Assembly: GCF_017354945.1 (NCBI RefSeq)
Contig: NZ_CP071503.1
Coordinates: forward strand, 2,542,001 to 2,606,000
Direction: 5' to 3'
From: Shewanella avicenniae
GTDB taxonomy: Bacteria; Pseudomonadota; Gammaproteobacteria; Enterobacterales; Shewanellaceae
DNA length: 64,000 bases
Position numbers and translations under genes: made by a program. How positions within the stretch are numbered: position 1 is the stretch's first letter; every line of letters starts with the position of its first letter. The notes under the pieces were generated by a model. That model worked only from the letters and a program-made list of their open reading frames with translations, was not told the origin of the DNA and ran no database searches. Below, one piece after another: positions 26,523 through 35,225 of this stretch.

Positions 26523-27034
26523 GGCGATGAGTAAGTAACCACAATATTTCTTCAGTTAGTATCACCGCACAGTCGCCCGCAGTATCGACGCGGTGATACT
26601 TCTCACCGACATCAAATACAATCCCTTCGACAGCGTTCACTGCATCATTGGGATGGATCATTCCACAAGACGGGTTAGCCAATAACCTCATTGAATGTTT
26701 AGCCAATGGTGCTGAAAACAACACATCGTAGGCAATAAGGTATTTGCCAGATCGCCGTCAGGCATCAAGGTATAGCTATGTTGATATCAGCAAACATATA
26801 CATGAGCGTTAGCGCAAATGGCGGTGAAACAGGATACACAAACTCAGCATAACGCTGTGGGGTTTAGGCCGGAATCAGCTGAAGTTAACGGGAGATTACC
26901 AACGGATAGTTCTACCGATCGATGTAAGCAAGAGAGCAACGAGGATAATGTTTAATCAGGATTGAATAAGTTAATGATAAACATAGAAAATCAACATTCA
27001 ACAACTGAATTTAGCTGGGACAATTTAGCGCTAT
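26523..27034. pseudogene. Gene-poor gap with a possible coding remnant
   Basis: About 510 bp without a supported gene. On the minus strand, 26509-26724 reads as a 71-residue frame with protein-like content (HPNDAVNAVEGIVFDVGEKYHRVDTAGDCAVILTEEI is split here for description: key parts NAVEGIVFDVG and YHRVDTAGDC). It overlaps the end of the DUF885 gene, has no good ribosome-binding site and no flanking domain, so it may be the tail of a decayed gene. The rest of the gap shows nothing I can name. Confidence 0.25.
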
Positions 27035-27853
27035 TTAATCAAGTGGGTGCTCATATTTTTTTAAAATAATGGCCATAGTGCCGTCTTGCTCCATCTCAGC
27101 CACGATTTTATCAAACTGCTCCACCAGCGGAATATTTTCTGGCTTTTTAGAAAATACAAGATAACTCACCGCAGTTTCACTTGGTGGTCCACTAATAGTA
27201 ACGCGTTCAAGTCCATTGAGCTGTTTGAGTATGTCGATGCCAACCAAACGGCTACAGATAACCGTGTCCATTCTGCCTGCCAACAATTTTTTAAACGTCA
27301 GTTCAAAACTTGTCGCTACATCTAGGCGCTTAAAGGTGTTTTCTTTTACAGCCGTATCAAATCTATTGCCGTAGGAGGTTCTATTAACGACACCTATGCT
27401 GGCGTTCGCCAGCGAGGCGTAATCGCCATCAAATTCGACTTTAGAGCCTTTCAAAACAAAAAATACATAATCTTGAGTAACCAAGGGGTGCTTGGGAAAC
27501 AGCATTGTTTGTTCACGCTCGTCGGTCTTTTTTATGGTAAACAAGCCATCAACTTGCTGATGTTCAACAAGATATAAAGATCTCGCCCAAGGGAAAAACC
27601 TATATTGAACCGGTTGATCCATCCTAGAGAATATCTCGTTGACAATATCAATAGTGAGCCCTTGCGCCGTAGCACCAGTTTGCTGCATATAGGGGGGATA
27701 ATGCATCGTAGCAAACTCTAATTGAGTTTGACTCCAAGAGAAGTTGCTATGCAGCAGTACGAATATGACGAGCAGAAAATTTCTCAAATTGCGTATGCAT
27801 CTTATGGGTTGGAACGCATAAACTAAGTCTATCTGCGGTTGGTACTTTGTCAA
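27035..27853 (-). CDS. Periplasmic solute-binding protein, family 3 (amino-acid type)
   Basis: A 272-residue protein with a signal peptide (FLLVIFVLLHSNFSWSQ) and a family 3 solute-binding domain: TMHYPPYMQQTGATAQGLTIDIVNEIF, SIGVVNRTSYGNRFD, and the tail MEQDGTMAIILKKYEHP. It lacks neighbouring ABC permease or ATPase genes, so it may be an orphan or act in signalling. The reading starts at TTG 27853, but a later TTG in front of LRNFLLVI would give a more normal leader. It sits beside the repeat at 27886. Confidence 0.8.
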   Translation of the reverse strand: MTKYQPQIDLVYAFQPIRCIRNLRNFLLVIFVLLHSNFSWSQTQLEFATMHYPPYMQQTGATAQGLTIDIVNEIFSRMDQPVQYRFFPWARSLYLVEHQQVDGLFTIKKTDEREQTMLFPKHPLVTQDYVFFVLKGSKVEFDGDYASLANASIGVVNRTSYGNRFDTAVKENTFKRLDVATSFELTFKKLLAGRMDTVICSRLVGIDILKQLNGLERVTISGPPSETAVSYLVFSKKPENIPLVEQFDKIVAEMEQDGTMAIILKKYEHPLD

Positions 27854-27885
27854 AAGCCATTGGATAAATCATCTGCGGTAGGCGG

Positions 27886-28212
27886 GTCTAATGGCTAACG
27901 CCATTCCAAACTTCGTTTGGCAAGATTATCGCTGCGCGATAGCAAACTACGTTTGCTTAAAGTCGTGGAACTGCTCGTTCCACACCAGAGGATAAGGGGG
28001 CTAGACGGCTTCGCCCCCTTATCAATCCCCCTGCCGCCCCGACGTCGCGAAACACTACGGTGCTTCTGGTTTGCCATTTTCGCAAACCGCTCTGATTCGC
28101 GGTCCATCGCTCACCATCGCTGCTCGATATCCATATCTCGCTTGCTCAATGTCTGCCCAACGCTCCTTCGTCGCGCCGAGGGGGATTTCGGTGTTGCCTG
28201 ATAGTTAGGCGG
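27886..28212 (-). repeat. Long dispersed structured repeat, copy L (minus orientation)
   Basis: Read on the minus strand, this copy carries, in order, a fixed block GAAGGAGCGTTGGGCAGACA (28151-28170 region), a block with GCGAAAATGGCAAACCAGAAG, an 11-bp stem GATAAGGGGGC/GCCCCCTTATC (27991-28001 with 28013-28023), the hairpin GTGGAAC-GAGCA-GTTCCAC (27965-27983), and small hairpins GCAAAC/GTTTGC, ATCGC/GCGAT and CCAAAC/GTTTGG. The same order recurs on the plus strand at 30950 and 33058. It forms the left flank of the SIR2 gene. Confidence 0.85.
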
Positions 28213-28392
28213 AATAGCTAAGATTAATTAGCAATCAACATCAATGATGATTTACATTACACGTAATGAATTTACTACTTTTTAACATAATTATTCATAA
28301 ATAATTTCAAAATAACTTGAACAAATGTAGACTGGATGCCGAAATAAAAAGTATTGGCTAGTTGTTCATCGACACAAGGAGTGATAATCACA

Positions 28393-30855
28393 ATGTTGGA
28401 TAAGAAAAATATAGATATTTCCAATCTTAAAATAGAAAATGTTGATCTAGAACAATTAAAAAGAAGACTCTCTACTGGTACTGCGATTTTATTTACTGGC
28501 GCTGGATTTTCATCGGGAACAACTAATGTAAAGTCAAACACACCCCCTTTAGCAAAAGAGTTAGCGAAAGAGTTAGCGAAATTAGCCAATGTAACTGAAA
28601 CAGAAGATTTGATGTTTGCTTCGGAAGTTGCAATGGAATATACAGAACATGAAGACATAATTAATTTATTAAAAGATAATTATACATTAAAGTCCGTCAG
28701 TGATTACCATAAAAAAATATGCAGCATTCCATGGCGGCGATTTTATACAACAAACTATGACAACTCTATTGAATTAGCATCTCTTGATGTGGGGAAAAGA
28801 ATAGAATCTGTTGATCTCTCTAGTAAAGCTTCTGATTATTCGCAAAAAGAAAATGTATGTGTACATATTAATGGGAAAATTGATGGAAGTACTAGTGATG
28901 ATTTATCTTCAAAAATAAAACTTTCTGATTCGTCATATCTGTCCCCTGATAGCTTTTTGAAGTCCAGTTGGAGTTATCATTTTAAAAATGATCTTGAACG
29001 AGCTAGTGCTATTGTTTTTGTTGGCTATTCGATGTATGACTTAGACGTTAAAAAAATATTGTATTCAAATCCAGAGTATCGAGAAAAGACTTACTTTGTA
29101 GTTAGAGAAGGTTCTAGCTTTCAAGATACTTTTATCTTGAAAAAATTTGGACATATATTAAACGTCGGCGTAAATGGCTTTTCAGACATTGTTGGTGATA
29201 TAAATAAAGTTGTAGATTCAGATGATTTCTTTACTGAATCTTTAATTAAATACGAAATAAAAAATTATGATATAGATATCAGAGATGGTGACAGTGAAAA
29301 ACTTCTACTTTTTGGAATTTATTCTTCTGACAAGTTACAAAGCTATCTAAGAAATACAAAGAATATACCTTATGTTTTTATAAGAAAAATTTCATCCGAT
29401 ATAGTCTTTGATATTGAACAAGGTGAAAATATTGTAATCCAGTCAGATTTAGGAAACGGCAAGTCACTTTTTCTGGAAATGCTTGCCTATGATTTAACTA
29501 TGAAAGGAACGCCTGTATTTTATGTCGAAAATACAGATGGTGACATGATTACTGATCTGATAAATATTTCTAAGAATTTTGAAAAATCTATCATTATAAT
29601 AGACGAATATTCAAAGCATTTAAATTTAGTTGAGTATGTTATAAAAACTGATTTTAGTGGTAAATTACAATTTGTCATTGCTGGAAGAAGTACTAATTAT
29701 TTAGAAGATTTAAGGAATGATGATTTTAATTTTATCGAATATAATTTAGATATTCTGTCTTTAGAAGAGATAAAAATGCTTTCTAATATTCTTGATAATT
29801 TAGCAGCATGGAATGAGTTCTCTTCTTTAAATAAGAATGCCAAAATAGAACTGATCGAAGAACACTATAAGTCACAGTTATCCTTAGTACTTCTCGGGCT
29901 TCTTAACAGTCCTAACATCAAAGATAAAATTAAATCCCAAACTGATATTCTTTATAAAAAAGAATCTATCAAGAAAACTATATTTTCAATATGCATCTGT
30001 GAAATATCAAATGTTGAGCCAAGTTATGGCTTAGTTTCTGAAATAGCAGGTAACAATGACATCTATAGTAATCAACTAAGATCTATGCCAGAATTTAACA
30101 TGCTTTTTAATTACTCAAATGGGCGAATAAAAAGTAAATCTAGTGTCTTATCACTATCGTTACTAAATAATACATTCTCCGACATTTATGTTATGAATTC
30201 TCTTTTGGATATAGTCGACTTCATAAATAATTCTGGGCATAGAGAGCCTGAATTTTCAAGTATATTCAAATCATTATTGAGATTTCACATCGTTGAAAAA
30301 ATAATGCCACAAAGGCAGGATGCTATTGATCGGTACTATGAGAAAATCAAGATTAAATGTCCTTGGCTAATGGAAAGTCCTCATTACTGGGTTCAATATG
30401 CAATGAGCAGATTATCATTATCCGATTTTAGTAGAGCTCAAAATTACTTAACTAATGCTTATGAGAAAGCTAGAAACAAATCTTCAGATTACCACACAGA
30501 CAACATAGACACTCAACAGGCACGATTGTATTTAAATAAATCTTTAGAAACACTAGATATAAATGAATCTTATAGACTATTTGATGACGCCCATAGATTA
30601 CTATTACCATTACCAGAGGATGGTCGGAAATTCAGACAAGTTTTAATTTATCAAAAAGTATTTGAACAAAAATACCAGTCTTTTTCAAAAAAACAGAAAG
30701 TTGGATTTAAACATGCAGTTAAGGCCATGTTTCAAAAAGCGTCAAGCCATAATTTAAACCCAAGAATCATTCATCACGCAAAAAAAATGTTTTTTATTGA
30801 AATAGCCGAAAGCCAAATGTCCTCAATATTAAAACAAATAGATGAAAATAGATAA
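28393..30855 (+). CDS. SIR2-domain/P-loop NTPase/helical-repeat protein, probable anti-phage defence
   Basis: An 820-residue protein, far more AT-rich than its neighbours. Residues 30-265 are a SIR2 NAD-binding domain: GAGFS (36-40), TTNYD (119-123), the His of HINGK (158) and VGYSMYDLD (210-218). Residues about 300-560 form a P-loop NTPase with Walker A GNGKS (354-358) and Walker B IIIIDEYS (400-407). The remainder is helical and TPR-like (RAQNYLTNAYEKARNK). SIR2-NTPase proteins such as AVAST type 5 sense phage proteins and deplete NAD. The ATG at 28393 has AAGGAG 11 nt upstream. It stands alone between inverted repeats. Confidence 0.82.
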   Translation: MLDKKNIDISNLKIENVDLEQLKRRLSTGTAILFTGAGFSSGTTNVKSNTPPLAKELAKELAKLANVTETEDLMFASEVAMEYTEHEDIINLLKDNYTLKSVSDYHKKICSIPWRRFYTTNYDNSIELASLDVGKRIESVDLSSKASDYSQKENVCVHINGKIDGSTSDDLSSKIKLSDSSYLSPDSFLKSSWSYHFKNDLERASAIVFVGYSMYDLDVKKILYSNPEYREKTYFVVREGSSFQDTFILKKFGHILNVGVNGFSDIVGDINKVVDSDDFFTESLIKYEIKNYDIDIRDGDSEKLLLFGIYSSDKLQSYLRNTKNIPYVFIRKISSDIVFDIEQGENIVIQSDLGNGKSLFLEMLAYDLTMKGTPVFYVENTDGDMITDLINISKNFEKSIIIIDEYSKHLNLVEYVIKTDFSGKLQFVIAGRSTNYLEDLRNDDFNFIEYNLDILSLEEIKMLSNILDNLAAWNEFSSLNKNAKIELIEEHYKSQLSLVLLGLLNSPNIKDKIKSQTDILYKKESIKKTIFSICICEISNVEPSYGLVSEIAGNNDIYSNQLRSMPEFNMLFNYSNGRIKSKSSVLSLSLLNNTFSDIYVMNSLLDIVDFINNSGHREPEFSSIFKSLLRFHIVEKIMPQRQDAIDRYYEKIKIKCPWLMESPHYWVQYAMSRLSLSDFSRAQNYLTNAYEKARNKSSDYHTDNIDTQQARLYLNKSLETLDINESYRLFDDAHRLLLPLPEDGRKFRQVLIYQKVFEQKYQSFSKKQKVGFKHAVKAMFQKASSHNLNPRIIHHAKKMFFIEIAESQMSSILKQIDENR

Positions 30856-30949
30856 TTAGGAAGGTTTTATTTAGATAATTAATTCGAATTAATTACAATT
30901 AGAATATTATTTAATGTGCATACTTTAGTTTGATGCGATGAATATTAAA

Positions 30950-31232
30950 GAGGCGCGGCGAAGGAGCGTTGGGCAGACATTGAGCAATCGAGTCAGGGAA
31001 GACGAGAAGCGATGGTGAGTCACGGATGACGAATCAGAGCGATTTGCGAAAATGGCAAACCAGAAGCGCCGTAGCGTTTCGCGACGTCGGGGCGTCCTCG
31101 GGGTTCCAAGGGGTAAGGGACGAGCATTACCCCTTGGCTCTGGTGTGGAACGAGCAGTTCCACGACTTTGGCAAACGCAGTTTGCAATCGCGCAGCGATA
31201 AAGTCTTTCAAGGGCAGCTTGTTATGGCGTAG
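30950..31232 (+). repeat. Long dispersed structured repeat, copy R1 (plus orientation)
   Basis: Same ordered blocks as copy L but on the opposite strand: AAGGAGCGTTGGGCAGACAT near 30960, CGAAAATGGCAAACCAGAAG near 31047, the variable stem CCAAGGGGTAA/TTACCCCTTGG (31106-31116 with 31127-31137), and the constant hairpin GTGGAAC-GAGCA-GTTCCAC (31145-31163). Short open frames through it look repeat-derived rather than real. It forms the right flank of the SIR2 gene. Confidence 0.85.
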
Positions 31233-31273
31233 CCATAAATCTCTACAAGCGCCAGCTTCCAACGCACAGCCAA

Positions 31274-32395
31274 TCAGCATACTTCTATGCGATTGCGACC
31301 ATTCGCCTTGGCTTTATAAACCCCCAAATCTGCAGATTTAATAAAATCGGCAATCGACGCCATCGCTGGTGTAAAGGTTGCTAAGCCAATACTGACGCTC
31401 CCTTGCCACTGCGATTGCCCCACGTTTACCCGTAACCGCTGGATTTTTTCAAGCAAGTTTGAAGCGAGGCAGAGCACCCCATCTTGGTCAGTATTGGGAC
31501 AAATAATTAAAAACTCATCGCCGCCAAGGCGGCTGGCAATATCATCAGTTCTCAGATGATGTTTAAAGGTATCTGCAAGCTGAACCAAAACGGCGTCGCC
31601 AGCGTCATGCCCTTCTGTGTCATTGATGGTTTTGAAATTGTCGGCGTCAATCATCATGCAACTGAACGTTTCATTGGTTCGATTAGCTCGCCATAACTGC
31701 TCCAGCTCACGCATGGCAAAGCGGCGATTTGGCAATCCCGTCAACGGATCTGTCGTCGCTAATAACTCTAACTCTTTGTTGGCGTTATCTAACTGAAGGT
31801 TCGCATGTTCCAAGTCGCGGGTACGCTGTTGCACCTTCTCTTCCAACTGATTGGTAAGCTCCATCAAGGCATGGTTACGCTCAGACACTTGGCTAAATAA
31901 GGCACTCAGGGCATTGAGCAGCGGCCCTCTGACATCATTAGTTAAAATCACCTCATTGTCATAAGCCTGCTCAGGCGTGCAGCCGTTGTCTATCGCCTCC
32001 ATCTGCCGCGCCATAGTTTTGTCTAAACCTAGGATATGGTACGCCAGCCAATGCATAAGAAAATCGAGCAGATATTTAAGTGAATCAAATTTCTGGTTTA
32101 GCAGTTCGCCCTGCATCATTCTGACTTCATCAATAAACTGGTTATGCTGCTTTTTATGTTCTTTGATATGTCGAGGGTCGAGGTCAGCGTTCTCCATTAA
32201 TGATTCTTCTTCATCAAAATGGTAAACCGTGTAAGCCAATAGGTCGGTAAGCACACTTTCAGTGTCTTTAGAATTTAATGAGTTAGTCGCGAGTGATGCA
32301 CTGTACTTATTGAGGAGGCTGATTAATTCTTGATGCTGGGCGTCAACTTCTGAGTATCCCGTTACATAGATTTTGTCCCATACAAAAGATTTCAT
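31274..32395 (-). CDS. Bacteriohemerythrin-GGDEF diguanylate cyclase
   Basis: A 373-residue signalling protein. Residues 1-135 are a bacteriohemerythrin domain with the diiron ligands in DAQHQEL, YHFDEEE, HIKEHKKQH and HWLAYHILGLD; it should bind O2 or NO. A coiled coil (about 175-215) links it to a GGDEF domain with intact GGDEF near residue 292 and an RTDD inhibition site exactly five residues before it. It should make cyclic di-GMP in response to oxygen or redox state, with product inhibition. No membrane segment is seen. It lies between repeat copies R1 and R3. Confidence 0.9.
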   Translation of the reverse strand: MKSFVWDKIYVTGYSEVDAQHQELISLLNKYSASLATNSLNSKDTESVLTDLLAYTVYHFDEEESLMENADLDPRHIKEHKKQHNQFIDEVRMMQGELLNQKFDSLKYLLDFLMHWLAYHILGLDKTMARQMEAIDNGCTPEQAYDNEVILTNDVRGPLLNALSALFSQVSERNHALMELTNQLEEKVQQRTRDLEHANLQLDNANKELELLATTDPLTGLPNRRFAMRELEQLWRANRTNETFSCMMIDADNFKTINDTEGHDAGDAVLVQLADTFKHHLRTDDIASRLGGDEFLIICPNTDQDGVLCLASNLLEKIQRLRVNVGQSQWQGSVSIGLATFTPAMASIADFIKSADLGVYKAKANGRNRIEVC

Positions 32396-33057
32396 TTTCA
32401 GACCTTTTATCGTTTAAACGCAGCAAAGCGTAACCACGGATTATTCGACGCTAATTTGACCGTCGAGGCAGGAATGCGATCCCTCTAAATCAAGCCGTGC
32501 TGAGCAATTTTTGTTCAACAGCTACTCTGTCGCATAACTAAAAGTTGATCAACTTGGTACACAAAGAGTTAGTGGCGAGTCACACCAATTGGGCGATATA
32601 GGCAATAAGTTGTTTTGGGTTCGGCTTATCAGAAGAGCGAAGCTGCATTGGGCAGATATTGAGCAAGCGAGACATTCGCCGTTCCCGCACATCCATGTGC
32701 TCCGAGGTAGCAGGATGGCACCGAAATTCCCAGCACAGGGAGCGTGTTTACAGCGTGTCACTGGATTGTCTGTGCAGGCAACAAGCTTCACACACCGTTA
32801 ATAAATAACCTCGTAGTATCAGGCAACGCCAATCCCCTCGGCGCGGCGAAGGAGCGTTGGGCAGACATTGAGCAATCGAGACATTCGCCGTTCCCGCACA
32901 TCCATGTGCTCCACGGCATTAGTACATCCTGTACGTCGATGCTGGCGTCGAGCGCACAGGGAGCGTGTTTACAGCGTGTCACCGGATTGTCTGTGTAGGC
33001 AATTAGCTCCAATATGGCAAACAGCTTCGAACGCAGTAAATTGATAAATTCGTTGCA
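32396..33057 (+). repeat. Intergenic region with two tandem partial repeat units (copies R2a and R2b)
   Basis: No gene is supported. Two related units lie about 200 bp apart, roughly 32625-32800 and 32823-33055. Both contain GGGCAGAYATTGAGCAA, then CATTCGCCGTTCCCGCACAT and CCATGTGCTCC, then after a variable stretch AGGGAGCGTGTTTACAGCGT and a GATTGTCTGTG tail. R2b begins with the same block as the full repeat at 33058, but its second half is different, so these are a mosaic or a second family. The first 200 bp hold the promoter side of the GGDEF gene. Confidence 0.7.
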
Positions 33058-33330
33058 TCAGGCAACCCCCATTCCCCTCGGCGCGGCGAAGGAGCGTTGG
33101 GCAGACATTGAGCAATCGAGACAGGAAGTCGAAGAAGCCGCGCCGAGGAATGGATTCCGAGTTGGCGGCGATTTGCGAAAATGGCAAACCAGAAGCGCCG
33201 TAGCGTTTCGCGACGTCGGGGCAGCTGGGGGATTGACAAGGGGGCGAGGCTGTCCAGCCCCCTTGTCCTCTGGTGTGGAACGAGTAGTTCCACGACGTTA
33301 GCAAGCGGATGCTTTCAAGGCGCAGCCTTC
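33058..33330 (+). repeat. Long dispersed structured repeat, copy R3 (plus orientation)
   Basis: Full copy in the same orientation as R1. It has the AAGGAGCGTTGGGCAGACAT block near 33087, the CGAAAATGGCAAACCAGAAG block near 33175, the stem GACAAGGGGGC/GCCCCCTTGTC (33235-33245 with 33257-33267) and the hairpin GTGGAAC-GAGTA-GTTCCAC (33275-33293). Compared with copy L, one T-A pair in the stem has become C-G. Its first 50 bases are identical to the start of unit R2b. Confidence 0.85.
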
Positions 33331-33357
33331 AAAAAAAGGCCACTCTAACGAGTGGCC
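33331..33357 (-). terminator. Rho-independent terminator after the phosphatase-kinase gene
   Basis: GGCCACTC-TAAC-GAGTGGCC is a perfect 8-bp stem followed by seven T on the minus strand. It closes the nitrate-assimilation operon. Confidence 0.9.
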
Positions 33358-33374
33358 TGCTCCCCAAAACAGCT

Positions 33375-35225
33375 TCATAGCAACAAGGCTAGAAGCAACG
33401 CAATAATCACTAAACTTTGAATACCACACACCACCTTAAAAAACTTCAACGGTTCCCGTTGCAGTAACGGCACAAACTGCCCTGACACCGCCACCCGCGC
33501 CGGCGTCGACAGCGCGGTAAAAAACTCATGAGTGTCGGCATAACGGTCAGCCGGATTAATACTCAGTGCGCGGCGTACTGCCGCATCCATCCACGATGGC
33601 ACTTCGGGTGCGAGATCTGAGATAGGTTGGTATTTCAACGCGGCAAAATCTTTGGCGGTGCGACACTCGGCTAACTTGCCATAAAACGGCAGCTTGCCGG
33701 TCAGCATCTCAAAGGTAATGACCGCCAGCGAGAACAGATCGCTTTGCAGATTGCCAGTATGACCCAGCAGCAATTCAGGTGCGGAGTAATCTGCGGTGCC
33801 GAGAATATGGTCGCGCTCAATCGGGGTGGAGATTTCCGCCAAACCGCGTACATAACAGGAACCAAAATCCAGCAGTTTCACCCTTTTGTCTTGGCAAACC
33901 ATCACATTACCGGGCTTGAGATCGCGGTGCACCATCTCACGCCGATGCAGCGCTCTTAGCCCTGCTTCCATCTGGCTGACCAAATGCAGCGTGGTGTCTG
34001 GGTCGCATTTTTTGCCCGCCAACCAATTATCCAAGGGCTGGCCGTTGAGGTATTCGGTCAGGTAATACAGCGCGGATTTGGGTTGGTCATGATCCACCAA
34101 AGCCACCACATTTTGATGACGAATGCGGCTGCCAATCCAGCTCTCTTGCATAAAGCGTTCGATGTAAGCGGCATCGTCAATGTAGTTGACCGATGGCGTT
34201 TTCATTACCGCCAACTGCCCTTGCGGGTTTTGCACCAGATACACCTGACTGCGCTCGCTTTCGTGCAAAACCTTACGCACGCGATAGCCGTCAAGGCTTT
34301 GCCCGAGCGACATCGGCGGTGGGAAGGGTTTGCTGGATAAACGCAGATAGAGGTCGTTTTTATCCATCGACGGCAAGCTGGCCACTTTCAGATATTGGCA
34401 GCTGAGGTTGTCGTCACTGCCGGCGGCTAACGCCAGCTCCACCAGTGAACGGCACAGATGCTCGCAATCTTCATCATCTTGGACGGGATGATTGACCAGA
34501 TGTTCGACCATGGCGTTATGGCTTAAGTAACCATGAATGCCGTCGGTCATCAGCAGAACAGCATCACCTTCTTGCAGGGCTAAGCTGCTGTAATCAATCT
34601 CTAATTTGGGTTCTAGCCCCAATGCACGGGTTAAGAATGTGCCCTCGCCTGCACTGCCTTTACTGCAAGCATGATCGCGGGTCAGTTGGCGCAATTCGCC
34701 TTGACGCCACAGGTAAACTCGCCCATCGCCCACATGCATTAGATGCAGGCTACAGGATTTAATAATGGCGGCGCTAAAGGTACATACGTAACCCCGGCTG
34801 GCGTCGCGAAAATCGCGACCCAAGCCGAGTAACCATTGGTTGATGGCGGCAAGCACTCGCTGGCTGGCAGTTTGCACCGACCAACTTTGGGGGGTGGAGT
34901 AGTAATCGGAAAGAAAACTGCTCACGGCTGCACGGGCGGCTTGCTGCCCGGCTTCTGCAGCACTCACACCATCGCAAATCACGGCAGCTACGCCCTTGCT
35001 GTGCAATAAGTCATTCTGCGGCACGCTGATACCCACGGCATCATCGTTCTGCGGTTTGACCCCAGCACTTGAACACTGTCCGGCCCACAACGTCAGCCCA
35101 GATGCCATTGGCAATTCAGCATTGGCGTTGGCCGTGATGCTGGTATCAACCGCAGCTACCGTTACCGGCGTGGCTTCTTTGGTAGACACCGCATTGGGTT
35201 CAATGATGGACGTAGCTACATTCAT
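33375..35225 (-). CDS. PP2C-type protein phosphatase fused to a Ser/Thr protein kinase
   Basis: A 616-residue bifunctional signalling protein. Residues about 45-285 are a PP2C phosphatase with metal-binding Asp residues in QNDDAVG, ICDGVSA, HVGDGRVYL, MTDGIHG and GSDDNLS. Residues about 310-580 are a eukaryotic-type kinase with catalytic loop HRDLKPGNV near 432 and LDFGSCY near 450. A hydrophobic C-terminal segment (IQSLVIIALLLALLL) anchors it to the membrane. It is the last gene of the nitrate-assimilation cluster, next to the transporter; Pseudomonas aeruginosa also has such a kinase beside its nitrate transporter. Targets are unknown; the transporter is an obvious candidate. Confidence 0.88.
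   Translation of the reverse strand: MNVATSIIEPNAVSTKEATPVTVAAVDTSITANANAELPMASGLTLWAGQCSSAGVKPQNDDAVGISVPQNDLLHSKGVAAVICDGVSAAEAGQQAARAAVSSFLSDYYSTPQSWSVQTASQRVLAAINQWLLGLGRDFRDASRGYVCTFSAAIIKSCSLHLMHVGDGRVYLWRQGELRQLTRDHACSKGSAGEGTFLTRALGLEPKLEIDYSSLALQEGDAVLLMTDGIHGYLSHNAMVEHLVNHPVQDDEDCEHLCRSLVELALAAGSDDNLSCQYLKVASLPSMDKNDLYLRLSSKPFPPPMSLGQSLDGYRVRKVLHESERSQVYLVQNPQGQLAVMKTPSVNYIDDAAYIERFMQESWIGSRIRHQNVVALVDHDQPKSALYYLTEYLNGQPLDNWLAGKKCDPDTTLHLVSQMEAGLRALHRREMVHRDLKPGNVMVCQDKRVKLLDFGSCYVRGLAEISTPIERDHILGTADYSAPELLLGHTGNLQSDLFSLAVITFEMLTGKLPFYGKLAECRTAKDFAALKYQPISDLAPEVPSWMDAAVRRALSINPADRYADTHEFFTALSTPARVAVSGQFVPLLQREPLKFFKVVCGIQSLVIIALLLALLL

Noticed and set aside
27886..28212. Repeat ends (GCCTAAC and GTTAGCC) as integron attC recombination sites
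   Set aside because: About 300 bp is too long for attC, the R and L box layout is not present, and no integrase gene is seen.
31026..33301. Short open frames in the repeat copies, e.g. with AKERWADIEQ on plus and NVCPTLLRRAEG on minus
   Set aside because: They appear in every copy because the DNA is repeated, shift frame between copies and lack start signals; the conserved unit is the DNA or RNA fold, not a protein.
27886..33330. CRISPR array
   Set aside because: Units are long, unevenly spaced and partly inverted, and there are no regular short repeats with unique spacers.
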